Assembly: GCF_034044635.1 (NCBI RefSeq)
Contig: NZ_JAXCLX010000003.1
Span: 415,371 to 479,370 of the forward strand
DNA from: Dongia rigui
GTDB lineage: Bacteria > Pseudomonadota > Alphaproteobacteria > Dongiales > Dongiaceae
DNA: 64,000 nt
Direction of reading: 5' to 3'
Shown here: positions 43,515 through 53,113 of the stretch, in pieces
Layout of the letters: each line of letters opens with the position of its first letter
Position numbering within the stretch: the first letter of the stretch is position 1
Position numbers and translations under genes: made by a program
Notes under the pieces: model-generated
What the model was told of the DNA's origin: nothing
The model's input: the letters and a program-made list of their open reading frames with translations, nothing else
Databases searched by the model: none

Positions 43515-44860
43515 TATTTCTCGCGCATGCCGGCAGAGAAGTAATCGGTCAGCGGCCCCACCACATATTCCAGCACCGTGCGTTGTTTGGTGGGAATGAG
43601 CACCATCGCCGGCATACCGGGCACGACGTCGATATCCGGGATGGTGGCAAGGTCGTCGGTGATCGCAACCTTGATCTCGAAATGCCCGATCGGATCGCTC
43701 TGGGTGACGATGCGGTCAGCCGAAACGGCATCGATCCTGCCGTGGAGGATGCCGGTCTTGCGCTGGTCATAGGCGGTAAGGCGCACCTCGGTCGGCATAC
43801 CGATCTGCACGTCGGCGATATCCTCCGGCCGTACCGCCGCCTTGATCACCAGCTTTTCATCGCTTGGCACGATCTCCATGATCGGCACGCCGCGATCGAT
43901 GACGCCGCCCACGGTGTTGGCGTTCATGCCCAGCACGATGCCGGCGGTAGGGGCGGTGATGACAGTGCGTGTCAGCACATCCTGGGCGGCGTTCAAGCGC
44001 TCTTCCATGGCGTTGAGCTTGTCCTGGACGTCGCTTAGATTCTGCGAAACTTCGGACAGGCGCTCCTTGCGCAGCTGAAGCATCTGCAGTTCCGCCTCGC
44101 CGATCGCCTGCTCGATGCCGGCGCCGCTGCTGCTGTATTCGCCGCCCTCGCCGCTCAAGGCCGCCGCCTGGCGTTCGAGCAGCAGGATGCGCGTCTTCGG
44201 CACATAGCCCTTTTCATAGAGGATGCGCGCGCTTTTGAGCTCGTCCTGGATCAAGGCCAGCTGCTCGGCCTGGGCGTTCTGCTGGACCTTGGCGCCGTTC
44301 TTCTGCTGCTGCAGCTGCTTGACGCGCTTTTCGAGCAGTGAGACCTGGCCTTCCAGCATGTTGCGTCGCTCGGCAAACACGCTGGCCTGCCCATCCATGA
44401 CTTCCTTGACGCCGGGATCGGCGGCAGCCGCTGTCAATTCCGTCGGGAAGGCGATCTTGTCGGCGCCGTCACGCTCGGCCACCAGCCGCGCGCGGATCGC
44501 CAACAGCGACAGATATTGCGACCGAATGAGATTGACGCTGGCCTGTGCCTGGGTCTGGTCGAGACGGATGAGCACCTGGCCATTGGTGACGGTGTCGCCA
44601 TTCTTGACCAGCAATTCCTTGATGATGCCACCATCAAGATGCTGCACGACCTTGTTCTGCCCCGAGGCCTGCAATGTGCCATAGGCGTTGACGGCACTGG
44701 CAAGCGGCGCAAGGGCCGCCCATCCACCAAGTCCGCCGAAGAAGAGACCCAGGAAGACGAGGCCGACTGCGATGACCGGCCAGGGGCTGGTCGGCAAAGG
44801 CTGCCCCACGGGCTTGCGCCACGGCGTCTTATCGGCCGGTGCCAAAGCCTCACTGCTCAT
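43514..44860 (-). CDS. Type I secretion membrane-fusion protein (HlyD/PrtE family)
   Basis: 448 aa from ATG 44860, overlapping the exporter stop as TGATG. A short cytoplasmic N-terminus is followed by one membrane helix (about 27-51, V-I-A-V-G-L-V-F-L-G-L-F-F), a lipoyl/beta-barrel half with H-L-D-G-G-I-I-K-E-L, long coiled-coil helices (about 100-310, K-R-V-K-Q-L-Q-Q-Q-K) and a C-terminal barrel with I-T-A-P-T-A-G-I-V. It bridges the inner-membrane exporter to a TolC-type outer-membrane channel; no TolC gene is in the window. Confidence 0.93.
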   Translation of the reverse strand: MSSEALAPADKTPWRKPVGQPLPTSPWPVIAVGLVFLGLFFGGLGGWAALAPLASAVNAYGTLQASGQNKVVQHLDGGIIKELLVKNGDTVTNGQVLIRLDQTQAQASVNLIRSQYLSLLAIRARLVAERDGADKIAFPTELTAAAADPGVKEVMDGQASVFAERRNMLEGQVSLLEKRVKQLQQQKNGAKVQQNAQAEQLALIQDELKSARILYEKGYVPKTRILLLERQAAALSGEGGEYSSSGAGIEQAIGEAELQMLQLRKERLSEVSQNLSDVQDKLNAMEERLNAAQDVLTRTVITAPTAGIVLGMNANTVGGVIDRGVPIMEIVPSDEKLVIKAAVRPEDIADVQIGMPTEVRLTAYDQRKTGILHGRIDAVSADRIVTQSDPIGHFEIKVAITDDLATIPDIDVVPGMPAMVLIPTKQRTVLEYVVGPLTDYFSAGMREK

Positions 44861-46566
44861 CACGCCGCTCCCGGATTGGTGCTGGCGATGCGCATCGGGC
44901 TGGCTGGCTGCGGTGCCAGGAATTCGGCACGCGGCGCCAGCTTCTCCACGACACCGTCGCGCAGGAACAGGATGGTATCGACGGCCGCCAGAACCCCAGC
45001 GCGGTGGGAAATGACGATGCTCGTCATCCCTTGCGCCGGTGCGTCGTTGAGGACCGCCATCAGGGCACGCTCGCCGTCCGAATCGAGATTGGAGTTCGGC
45101 TCATCCAGCACCAGCAGGCGCGGGTTGCCGAGCAAGGCACGCGCAAGGCCGATGCGCTGCCGGGTGCCGCCGGAAAGCACGGCACCGCCGGAACCCACTT
45201 CCGTCTCATAGCCATCCGGCATGCGCAGGATCATGTCGTGGACGCCGGCCCGCATCGCGGCGGCGATGATCTGCTCTGGTGTCGCATCGCCGAAGCGGCC
45301 GATATTGTCCTTGATGCTGCCCTCGAACAGTTCGACTTCCTGCGGCAGGTAGCCGACATGGCGCCCGAAATCGGCCCGGTCCCAGCTATAGACATCGGCG
45401 CTGTCGAGGCGGACCGTGCCTTGACGCGCCTGCCACACGCCGACGATCAGCCGTGCCAAGGTGGATTTGCCGGCACCGCTCGGGCCGATCACCGCGAGGC
45501 GTTCGCCCGGCCGCAGGGTGAAGCTGACGCCATGCAGGATGGGCTTGACGACACCCGGCGCGAAATAGGTGACGCCTTCGACCGACAGCAGCCCTTGCGG
45601 GGTCGGCAACTGGATCGCGTCGGCAGGCGGCGGGAGGGTGAGGAATTCGTCGATGCGTCGCGCGGCAGCTCGGGCGCCGACGAAGGAGCGCCAGCCGCCG
45701 ACCAATTGCTCGATCGGTGACAAGGTGCGGGCCAGCAAAATGGCTGCCGCGTAGATGACACCGGCGGTAACTTCGCCATTGATCGTCATCCAAGCGCCAA
45801 GACCGATAATGGCGCTTTGCAGGCCCAGACGGAAAAAACGGATCATGCCCTGGAGATAGGCACCAAGCTCACTCGCGCGCGTCTGCTGGCGCAGCATTTC
45901 GTAGCGGCTGTCGCTCCAGCGGCGCAGGAAAGCGGGCAACATGCCCATGGCCTGGATCACTTCGGTGTTGCGCAGGCTGGCATCGGTGAAGGTGTAGTTG
46001 CGCCGTGCCGCTTCCTCGGACTTTCGCAGGTAAGTGGCCGTCACATATTCATTGGCGACGGCGAGGATCAGCATGAAGACCATGCTGGCGGTCGCGACGA
46101 TGCCCAGCACCGGATGCAACAGGAAACAGGCCAGCAGATAGATCGGCAGCCAGGGCAGATCGAAAATGGCGGCGGCACCCGTCTGGGTGAGAAAGCCACG
46201 GAAGACGTCGAGGTCGCGCACCACCCCGGGCCGCTCACCCACCCGATTGGTGATCTCCACCTGACGCTGCAGAAGCTCTTCCGACAAGGTGGCATCGAGA
46301 TGGTTGCCAAGCCGCACCAGCAGGTGATTGCGCAAGGCTTCGAGGATGCTGAGCGTCACCAGTGCCGCGACCGTCGCCACCGAAATCATGATCAAGGTCG
46401 CGATACTTCCGCTGCTGATCACGCGGTTATAGACCTGCAGCATATAGATCGTCGGCGTCAGATAGAGGAAGTTGATGCCGAGGCTGAAAATCGATGCCGC
46501 GACAATATGCGCCCGGCAGTCGCGCAGCGTGCGTCGCAATAACCCCGGCATGCGCTGTGGCGTCAC
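44860..46566 (-). CDS. Type I secretion ABC exporter (PrtD family)
   Basis: 568 aa from GTG 46566, sharing GTGA with the preceding stop (ATG at 46551 is an alternative). A membrane domain of about 300 residues with six helices, and no N-terminal peptidase domain, so it does not cleave a leader. ATPase with Walker A G-P-S-G-A-G-K-S-T (361-369), signature L-S-G-G-T (464-468) and Walker B L-L-V-L-D-E (484-489). PrtD-type exporters carry RTX proteases and adhesins through a C-terminal signal, as expected for proteins A and B. In an apparent operon with protein B and the glycosyltransferase. Confidence 0.93.
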   Translation of the reverse strand: MTPQRMPGLLRRTLRDCRAHIVAASIFSLGINFLYLTPTIYMLQVYNRVISSGSIATLIMISVATVAALVTLSILEALRNHLLVRLGNHLDATLSEELLQRQVEITNRVGERPGVVRDLDVFRGFLTQTGAAAIFDLPWLPIYLLACFLLHPVLGIVATASMVFMLILAVANEYVTATYLRKSEEAARRNYTFTDASLRNTEVIQAMGMLPAFLRRWSDSRYEMLRQQTRASELGAYLQGMIRFFRLGLQSAIIGLGAWMTINGEVTAGVIYAAAILLARTLSPIEQLVGGWRSFVGARAAARRIDEFLTLPPPADAIQLPTPQGLLSVEGVTYFAPGVVKPILHGVSFTLRPGERLAVIGPSGAGKSTLARLIVGVWQARQGTVRLDSADVYSWDRADFGRHVGYLPQEVELFEGSIKDNIGRFGDATPEQIIAAAMRAGVHDMILRMPDGYETEVGSGGAVLSGGTRQRIGLARALLGNPRLLVLDEPNSNLDSDGERALMAVLNDAPAQGMTSIVISHRAGVLAAVDTILFLRDGVVEKLAPRAEFLAPQPASPMRIASTNPGAA

Positions 46567-49500
46567 TGCGGCAGCACCGGTTTGGCCGCCGCCGACTTGG
46601 CGATGATCCCGGCAACATAGGTGTCGGCATAGGTTGTGCCGCGCCGGCGGTCGTATTCTTTCAGCGCCAGGGCCGCGAGATCGGCAGACTGCAATATCGA
46701 ATCGAGCATCAGGCTGAGCTTCAAGAGTTTTTCATCTTCAAGCCGGTCGAACTGCATGAAGTCGCGGACATAGACGGCGTCCGACCACAGAATCTGGCGG
46801 ATACCGCCAGAGGGACTGCTCGGTGAAGACAGCGGCTTGAACAGGCGCTGACCGAAGCCGAGGAAGGTGTGGAACTGATAGCCGTTCTTGCGCAGATGCT
46901 GATCGACATCGGCGAACAGCGGCTGCCCGACATAGAGTTCAACGAACTCGACCTCGGTGATGATCATCAGGGCGGAACCCAGCGCCTTTGAGGCTCCGCG
47001 AAAGACATCCAATTCACCGCCTTGCACATCGATCTTGATAAGGTCGATGTCCGAGAGGCCATCGAGGTCGGCCAGATCATCGAGCCGGCGCGTCTCTATG
47101 CCCGGATGCTGCATCTTGGGCGTCACCAGTTCGGCAAGATTGCTGAACCTGCTCAACAGCGGCGTATTGGGTTGATAGAGAGAACCGGTCATCGGCATGT
47201 TCGTCTCGTGGAATGTTCGCATCCCACCATCGCCAATGAAATAAGGATAGTAGCGGCCGCCGGTGCCGGCATTCAGCTTGGCGCATTCGGCTTCGTTGGG
47301 TTCAAAACCCACCACACGGGCGCGCCCCGCCTTGATCAGCGGGCGATAGGGCTCGATTTCGTTGCCAAGCGCCATGGCACCGATATCAACGATGTTGATG
47401 GGTCCGGTCTGCGGCAGCAGTTCCAGCAGATTGTCGACCCTGGGCGGTGGCGAGGTCACGCCGCGCCAGAAGGCGGCATTGAGATTGTCGGGCGACTCCG
47501 CCAGCACCGCCGGCGGCAAGGGCGCCTTCAGTCCGGCGCCGCTGCGCAACTGGATCAGGAGCCGGCGCCGCTCGGATTCCGCGCTCTGCAGCCCGGTCTT
47601 GCACAGGTCATCGATGATCGAGGCATGGGACTGGTCGTAGAAGGAGGAATATGCCGCCAACCGTTCGAACGTTTCCAGCACCGCGGCAAAGCACCAGGTG
47701 TCAAACCGACTCGCCGCAGGCAGCGCGTCAAAGCGTGGACTTGGCGCCAGGAACGGGAGATCGCGCCGCGCCGGCCCCTTGTTAAGGCCGGAAATCAGTC
47801 GCTGCAACGCCAGCACGGCAACGCCACGCCGGCCGAGATCGGCCGCGGCACGCGCCAAGGACATCAGGACCGCGAAGTCGGGCGTCGCTTCGGCAAGTGT
47901 GCCGAGGGAGGCCACCGCCTGCTCCAACGCCGCGACGCGCTGGGTCGGAGAGAGGTTGCGGTCTTGCGCGGCGACATAAAGATCGAGGGCCGCAACGTAG
48001 CCGGGCGGCAACTGACCGTCGGCCGGCCATTGCGCGGCCAGCTCCTGCGCGAATGGCTTGTGCCCCAGGTAGTTTCGCCAGGCGCCGCGCGCTGCTGGGG
48101 CGGTATCCGCGGCAACGGCATCGGCCAGGATGCCACGTGCCCGCAGCTCGGCAGCCTTATCCGCCTTGCAGCAGAAAAGATTGAGGAGATAGGGATCCTC
48201 CCGGCCATTCTCTTCGAAGGGCTGCAGGATGCCCAGCCCCGGAACGAGGCGATAGGCGGCATAGCCGAGTTCTTCGAACTGCGCCTTCAAGGCGAGGTTG
48301 AGCTTCGCCCCGTGCTTGATCTCGAACATGATGAGCGGCGACGCGCGCTTGAGGAATGCGTGACCGCCGCGGATGACGTTTGGCTCCTCACCCTCGGCAT
48401 CGAGCTTGACGAAGTCGATCGCCGGCCAGTCATTGGCAGCGGCCCACAGATCGAGCGTCGTCAAGGCAACCGTTTCCGACCCTTGGGCGGAGCCTTGCAG
48501 TGAGTTCAGTTCAGATTGACCGCTGAGGCCGAGTTGGGCTTCGCCTTCTCGGTTCGAGAGAGCCGCCTGGATCACCGAGACGTTCTGGAAACCATTGGCA
48601 GCGATGCTGCGCGTCAGATGCGCCGCCGTCTGGCTGGCCGGTTCGAAGCTCCACACCTGGCCCGCGGCACCGACAGCACGCGCCGCGGTAAGGCTATAGA
48701 TGCCGTAATTGGCCCCGATGTCGATCACGCGCTCGCCGGGCCGCAGCAGCTGCCGGACGAACGGCGCCTCATCCTCGAACCAATCTTCCTGTTCCAAGAG
48801 GACATAGGGTGAAATCAGGTTCACATCGCGTGGAACGCAAATCTCAATATCGCCCTTCAACTTCAGCCGCAGCATGTTCGTCGGTACCGTCGCCATGGTT
48901 TTGTCGTTGCCTTCATTGCTGCGGCCGGCGCCTTCAGTCTCGCACCATGCGCGCCACATGCCGCGCATGGCGGCCTCGAACTTGCCGGCAAACTGCCGCC
49001 CGTCGCATAGCGGCGATTCCAGCATGCGCGCGCGCAATCCCGCCCGCAATGCCGAGAGGGCCGGCACGTCCGCCGCGAGCAGCTTTGCCTGGGCAACGAA
49101 CGCCTGCTCATCCAGCGCCGTCATCTGCGGCAGGTCGAGCGCCGCATTGATGGTGGCACCGACGCGGGCAGCATGCCGGTCGCCGCACAGCGTCAGCGTG
49201 GGCACGCCCATCCACGCCGCCTCGCAAATTGTTGTCGTCCCGTTATAGGGGAAGGTATCGAGAGCGAGGTCGATGCGATGATAGACCTCGAGATGGTTCT
49301 TGAGATGCGGCTCCCAGCTCAGCAACTCGACCCGGCCGGCGGCGATGCCGGCCTTCTGGAAAGCCGCCTGCAGGCGGGCCGCACTCTCGGCATCGGCGAA
49401 GGAGCGCGACTTGAGGATGAGGCGCGACTGCGGCACCGCAACCAGGGCGGCGGCCCAGAGGCTGATCGTCTGGTCGGAGATCTTGTTGATCTTGTTGAAG

Positions 49501-52500
49501 CTGCCGAAGGTGATATGGCCATTCGCCAAGGCCGGCAGTGGCGCGACGTCGGGCGTTTTCGGCGCAGCCTCATAGCAAAGGAAAGGCCCCGGCAGGCGCC
49601 ACAATTTCTCGGCATGGCCACGATCGGCGTCGCCTGGCGGGTCGGTGATCGCGTCGATGAGGCGATAGTCGATCGCCTCCAGCCCGGTGGTGTTGGGATA
49701 GCCAAGCCACGTCACCTGGACCGGGGCCGGCTTTTCGGCAAAGACGCCGAGGCGATTCTTCGATGTATGGCCGGCCAGATCGACCAGAATGTCGATGCCG
49801 TCCGCACGAACCATCGCCGCCGCCCGCTCGTCGGAGAGGCCGACGATCGGCCGCCATCCGGCACTCGCACGGCGCAGGAACTCGGTATAGAGATCCGGGT
49901 TCACCACATCCGAGTAGCAGTAGAATTCGAAGCTCTTGCCATTATGCCGGTCAAAGAGCGGCTTCAGGAAGAAGGCAACGGAATGGGCGCAGAAATCGGC
50001 GGAGACGAAGCCGACGCGCAAGGGCCGATCCGGAACCGGCGCGTTGTCGTGATGACGCGCCGCCTTCCCGGCATGGCGTGCGCCCCAGGCCCGATGCTCG
50101 GCAAAAATCTGATCGGCACTGAGATCGGTCACGTAGTTGAGCGAGAAAAGGTAGTTGGACCAACCTAGATGGAGATCCGGGCGCAGCCTTGTTACCTCGC
50201 GGGAGGCCGCGATCGTTTCGCGATTGAGGCCCTGCGCCCCCAGGGTTGAGGCCAAATTGGCATGGGCCTCGGCGAGGTCCGGCGCCAGCGTGATGGCACG
50301 CCGGCACGCTTCGGCGGCCTGCGCAAGCCTCCCTGTCGAGATGAGTGCCGCCGACAGGTTGACATAAAGATCGGCACTGACCGGCCCGATCTCGATCGCC
50401 TTTTCGAAGAAGGGGATCGCCTCGTCGTCGCGATGCTGTGCACAGAGGGCCGAGGCAAGGTTGCTATAGGCATTGCGGTTGCGCGGGTCGATGGCAATCG
50501 CCCGACGGCAAGCCGCCTCGGCCTCCTCCTGGCGCCCCAAATCGCAAAAGGCGGAACCGATATTGGCATAGGCAGCCGCCCAGTCGGGCCGGAGGACGAG
50601 GGCCTGTTGAAAGCAGGCCAGCGCTTCCGGCACCAATTTGCGGCGCTTCAAGGCGGACCCCAGATTGAGGATCGCCTCTGGGCTTGTCGGATCCTTGGCG
50701 GCGGCCTGCCGGAAGGCGCGTTCGGCCGCGGGCCAGTCGCTGCGGTTGAAGGCCGCGACACCGGCATCCATTTCCGCCGTGACATCCGGGGCCTTGCTGC
50801 CGGCCGCCTGTGCGGCACACCAGTGCTGCCACATGCCGCGATAGGCCGCTTCGACTTCGCGGGCAAAGCCAGGGCCATCCATCAAGGGCGAGGCGGCCAT
50901 CGCCTTGCGCAGACCGGCACTCAGCGCCTGAATTCGTGCCGGATCGGCGGCGAGGGCCTTGGCGCGTGCGACATAATCATCAACGCTGTAGGCCACCAGC
51001 TCGGCGAGGCCCACATGTTCCAGCAAGGCGGCACTGACGCGCCCGACATGGCGGTCGCCGCGCAAGGCGACCATCGGCACACCCATCCACAAGGCTTCGC
51101 AGGTGGTGGTGGTGCCGTTATAGGGGAACGGGTCGAGCGCGATGTCGATGCGGCCATAGGTGGCAAGGTGATCGCCGATGAGCGGCTGGCGCCCCATCAG
51201 ATCGAGCCGTTCCGGCGCCACGCCACACGCGCCGAAGCGCTGTCGATAGAGTGCCAGGGTTTCCGGGTCGGAAAAGGCGTTGCACTTCATCACCAGCCGC
51301 GAGTTCGGCACCTCGCGCAGCAGGCGTGACCAGACCGCCACGACCTCGTCCGTCATCTTCGCCATGACGTTGAATGAACCGAACGTCACATAGCCATTGT
51401 TTGCGACGGGCCGCGCCGGTACCTCGCCCGCGAAATCCGAGGGGCGGAAACACAGAAAGCTGCGCGGCAGGCGCACGAGCTTTTCGGCATGGATATGGTC
51501 GGCCTCGCCCACCGGATCGACCTTTGCGTCGGTCAGGCGGTAATCGATCCGCGTGAGGCCGGTGGTATTGGGGTAGCCGAGATAGGTGACCTGCACGGGT
51601 GCGGGCTTGCGCGCCATAACGGTAAGGCGATTTTCGGCGGTATGCCCGGCGAGGTCGACCAGGATGTCGACCTGGTCGGCGCGAATCTGGGCGGTCAGTT
51701 CGTCATCGGTCATGAACGAGCAGGAACGCCACACCGGCACGCGCGCCTGCAAACGGCGGGACAGCGAATCCATCCGCTTGTTGATCGCATAACAGATGAT
51801 TTCGAAATTCCGCTGGTCGTGAAATTCCAGCAGATTCTCGATGAAATAGGCGACCGAGTGGCCAAGGAAATCCGGCGACAGATAGCCGACGCGCAAGCGC
51901 CGCGCCGGTTCGGGAACATTGGCGTGCGGCGCGACCGGACCGGCCTGTGCCTCGATCATGTCGCCGAACTGCCGATGCTCGGCGCAGACTTCCGCCGGCG
52001 TCATCTCGGCCAACGAATTCAACGTGAAGAGCAGATTGGAATGCGCGCCGAGATAACTCGGCGAGATCTTGATCGCCTTGCGAAAGCAGGCGACCGATTC
52101 ATCCAGCCGGCCCTGCTCGCGCAGCAAATTGCCGAGATTGTTGATGGCAAAATCATAATCCGGCTTCAGCGTCACGGCATGGCGATAGACGGCCGCCGCT
52201 TCGCCGAGAAGCCCCTGCCCCTTAAGTGCGGCGCCCAGATTGACGTAATGCTTGGGGTTTTCGGGTTCCAGCGCGATGACACCGCGCTGGCAGCGCACGG
52301 CATCGTCGAGCTTGCCGAGGGTCGCATAGACGGTACCCAGATTGCCGAGGGCCGCGGCCATCTTGGGCTCAATCTCCAATGCCCGCGTGAAGGCCGCAAC
52401 CGCCTCTTCCAGGCGATGTGTCTCGAAAAGAATGTTACCGAGATGCAAATGGAGATTGGCGTCCTGGGGTGCAGCGACGCTCTCCTGGCGAAAGAGGGCG

Positions 52501-52958
52501 ATCATCTCATCGACCCGGCCCTGGCGCCGCATCAGGCTGCCATAGCCATTGAGGCATTGCAGGAAGCGCGGGTCCGCGGCGGCTTCTGGACCAGGCTGGG
52601 GCAGCATGGTCAAGGCGCGCTTGAGCGCCGCCTCGGCCGGCGCCAGGTCGCCGAGGTCCAGCAGGCCCAGGCCCAGATTGAGCTGAGCATCGCTGTTGGT
52701 CGGTTCGAGGGTCAGTGCTTCGCGGAAGCAGTCGACGGCTTCGGGTGATTGGCCAAGATCGCGCAGGGCAGCGCCCAGATTGTTGAGCGCCACAGCGCTT
52801 CGCCCAAGGGCCAGATGGCGACGATAGACAGGGACGGCGTCCAACAGGCGGCCGGCGACGTGAAGTCGCATGGCCTCGCGCAGGATTTCAAGCCCCGCAT
52901 CGGGCGGATCGGCCGCAACGGCTGGCTTGGGGGGAACCGATTTACGCTTTTGGACCAT
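46563..52958 (-). CDS. Giant fusion: two TPR-SPINDLY glycosyltransferase modules plus two FkbM-type methyltransferase domains
   Basis: 2131 aa from ATG 52958 (TTG 53003 possible). TPR repeats at about 20-310, then a GT41 domain at 350-715 with S-P-D-F-L-G-H-S-V (His367), S-R-L-V-M-K and F-P-Y-N-G-T-T-T. A second TPR block follows at 725-930, and a second GT41 domain at 975-1340 with S-A-D-F-C-A-H-S-V (His992), S-R-L-I-L-K and F-P-Y-N-G-T-T-T. FkbM-like domain 1 (about 1395-1550) has V-I-D-I-G-A-N-Y-G and V-K-L-D-A-E-G; a helical linker runs to 1850; FkbM-like domain 2 (1855-2010) has I-V-D-I-G-A and I-K-I-D-V-Q-G. Catalytic residues look intact. Inferred: cytoplasmic O-glycosylation of Ser/Thr on the giant repeat protein, with sugar O-methylation. 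Coupled to the exporter gene. Confidence 0.9.
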   Translation of the reverse strand: MVQKRKSVPPKPAVAADPPDAGLEILREAMRLHVAGRLLDAVPVYRRHLALGRSAVALNNLGAALRDLGQSPEAVDCFREALTLEPTNSDAQLNLGLGLLDLGDLAPAEAALKRALTMLPQPGPEAAADPRFLQCLNGYGSLMRRQGRVDEMIALFRQESVAAPQDANLHLHLGNILFETHRLEEAVAAFTRALEIEPKMAAALGNLGTVYATLGKLDDAVRCQRGVIALEPENPKHYVNLGAALKGQGLLGEAAAVYRHAVTLKPDYDFAINNLGNLLREQGRLDESVACFRKAIKISPSYLGAHSNLLFTLNSLAEMTPAEVCAEHRQFGDMIEAQAGPVAPHANVPEPARRLRVGYLSPDFLGHSVAYFIENLLEFHDQRNFEIICYAINKRMDSLSRRLQARVPVWRSCSFMTDDELTAQIRADQVDILVDLAGHTAENRLTVMARKPAPVQVTYLGYPNTTGLTRIDYRLTDAKVDPVGEADHIHAEKLVRLPRSFLCFRPSDFAGEVPARPVANNGYVTFGSFNVMAKMTDEVVAVWSRLLREVPNSRLVMKCNAFSDPETLALYRQRFGACGVAPERLDLMGRQPLIGDHLATYGRIDIALDPFPYNGTTTTCEALWMGVPMVALRGDRHVGRVSAALLEHVGLAELVAYSVDDYVARAKALAADPARIQALSAGLRKAMAASPLMDGPGFAREVEAAYRGMWQHWCAAQAAGSKAPDVTAEMDAGVAAFNRSDWPAAERAFRQAAAKDPTSPEAILNLGSALKRRKLVPEALACFQQALVLRPDWAAAYANIGSAFCDLGRQEEAEAACRRAIAIDPRNRNAYSNLASALCAQHRDDEAIPFFEKAIEIGPVSADLYVNLSAALISTGRLAQAAEACRRAITLAPDLAEAHANLASTLGAQGLNRETIAASREVTRLRPDLHLGWSNYLFSLNYVTDLSADQIFAEHRAWGARHAGKAARHHDNAPVPDRPLRVGFVSADFCAHSVAFFLKPLFDRHNGKSFEFYCYSDVVNPDLYTEFLRRASAGWRPIVGLSDERAAAMVRADGIDILVDLAGHTSKNRLGVFAEKPAPVQVTWLGYPNTTGLEAIDYRLIDAITDPPGDADRGHAEKLWRLPGPFLCYEAAPKTPDVAPLPALANGHITFGSFNKINKISDQTISLWAAALVAVPQSRLILKSRSFADAESAARLQAAFQKAGIAAGRVELLSWEPHLKNHLEVYHRIDLALDTFPYNGTTTICEAAWMGVPTLTLCGDRHAARVGATINAALDLPQMTALDEQAFVAQAKLLAADVPALSALRAGLRARMLESPLCDGRQFAGKFEAAMRGMWRAWCETEGAGRSNEGNDKTMATVPTNMLRLKLKGDIEICVPRDVNLISPYVLLEQEDWFEDEAPFVRQLLRPGERVIDIGANYGIYSLTAARAVGAAGQVWSFEPASQTAAHLTRSIAANGFQNVSVIQAALSNREGEAQLGLSGQSELNSLQGSAQGSETVALTTLDLWAAANDWPAIDFVKLDAEGEEPNVIRGGHAFLKRASPLIMFEIKHGAKLNLALKAQFEELGYAAYRLVPGLGILQPFEENGREDPYLLNLFCCKADKAAELRARGILADAVAADTAPAARGAWRNYLGHKPFAQELAAQWPADGQLPPGYVAALDLYVAAQDRNLSPTQRVAALEQAVASLGTLAEATPDFAVLMSLARAAADLGRRGVAVLALQRLISGLNKGPARRDLPFLAPSPRFDALPAASRFDTWCFAAVLETFERLAAYSSFYDQSHASIIDDLCKTGLQSAESERRRLLIQLRSGAGLKAPLPPAVLAESPDNLNAAFWRGVTSPPPRVDNLLELLPQTGPINIVDIGAMALGNEIEPYRPLIKAGRARVVGFEPNEAECAKLNAGTGGRYYPYFIGDGGMRTFHETNMPMTGSLYQPNTPLLSRFSNLAELVTPKMQHPGIETRRLDDLADLDGLSDIDLIKIDVQGGELDVFRGASKALGSALMIITEVEFVELYVGQPLFADVDQHLRKNGYQFHTFLGFGQRLFKPLSSPSSPSGGIRQILWSDAVYVRDFMQFDRLEDEKLLKLSLMLDSILQSADLAALALKEYDRRRGTTYADTYVAGIIAKSAAAKPVLPQ

Positions 52959-53065
52959 CCTGGAGCCCGTCAACGCCGCGCGCACGACCCAAATTTGCGG
53001 CAATCCGGCCTTTTACCACGCCTCGTGGATTCGACGCCAACCGAAAACGGCTGGGGCCGAAGGTT

Positions 53066-53095
53066 GGCGTGGCGGCCGATAATTGCCGCCACGCC
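53066..53095 (-). terminator. 11-bp hairpin between giant gene B and the glycosyltransferase gene
   Basis: GGCGTGGCGGC and GCCGCCACGCC form a perfect 11-bp stem with an 8-base loop, 19 bases past the stop of gene B. No T-run follows, so it may only reduce read-through or protect the upstream mRNA end, giving more adhesin than machinery. Confidence 0.55.
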
Positions 53096-53113
53096 GGTAC
53101 CCAGGTAAGCGCC

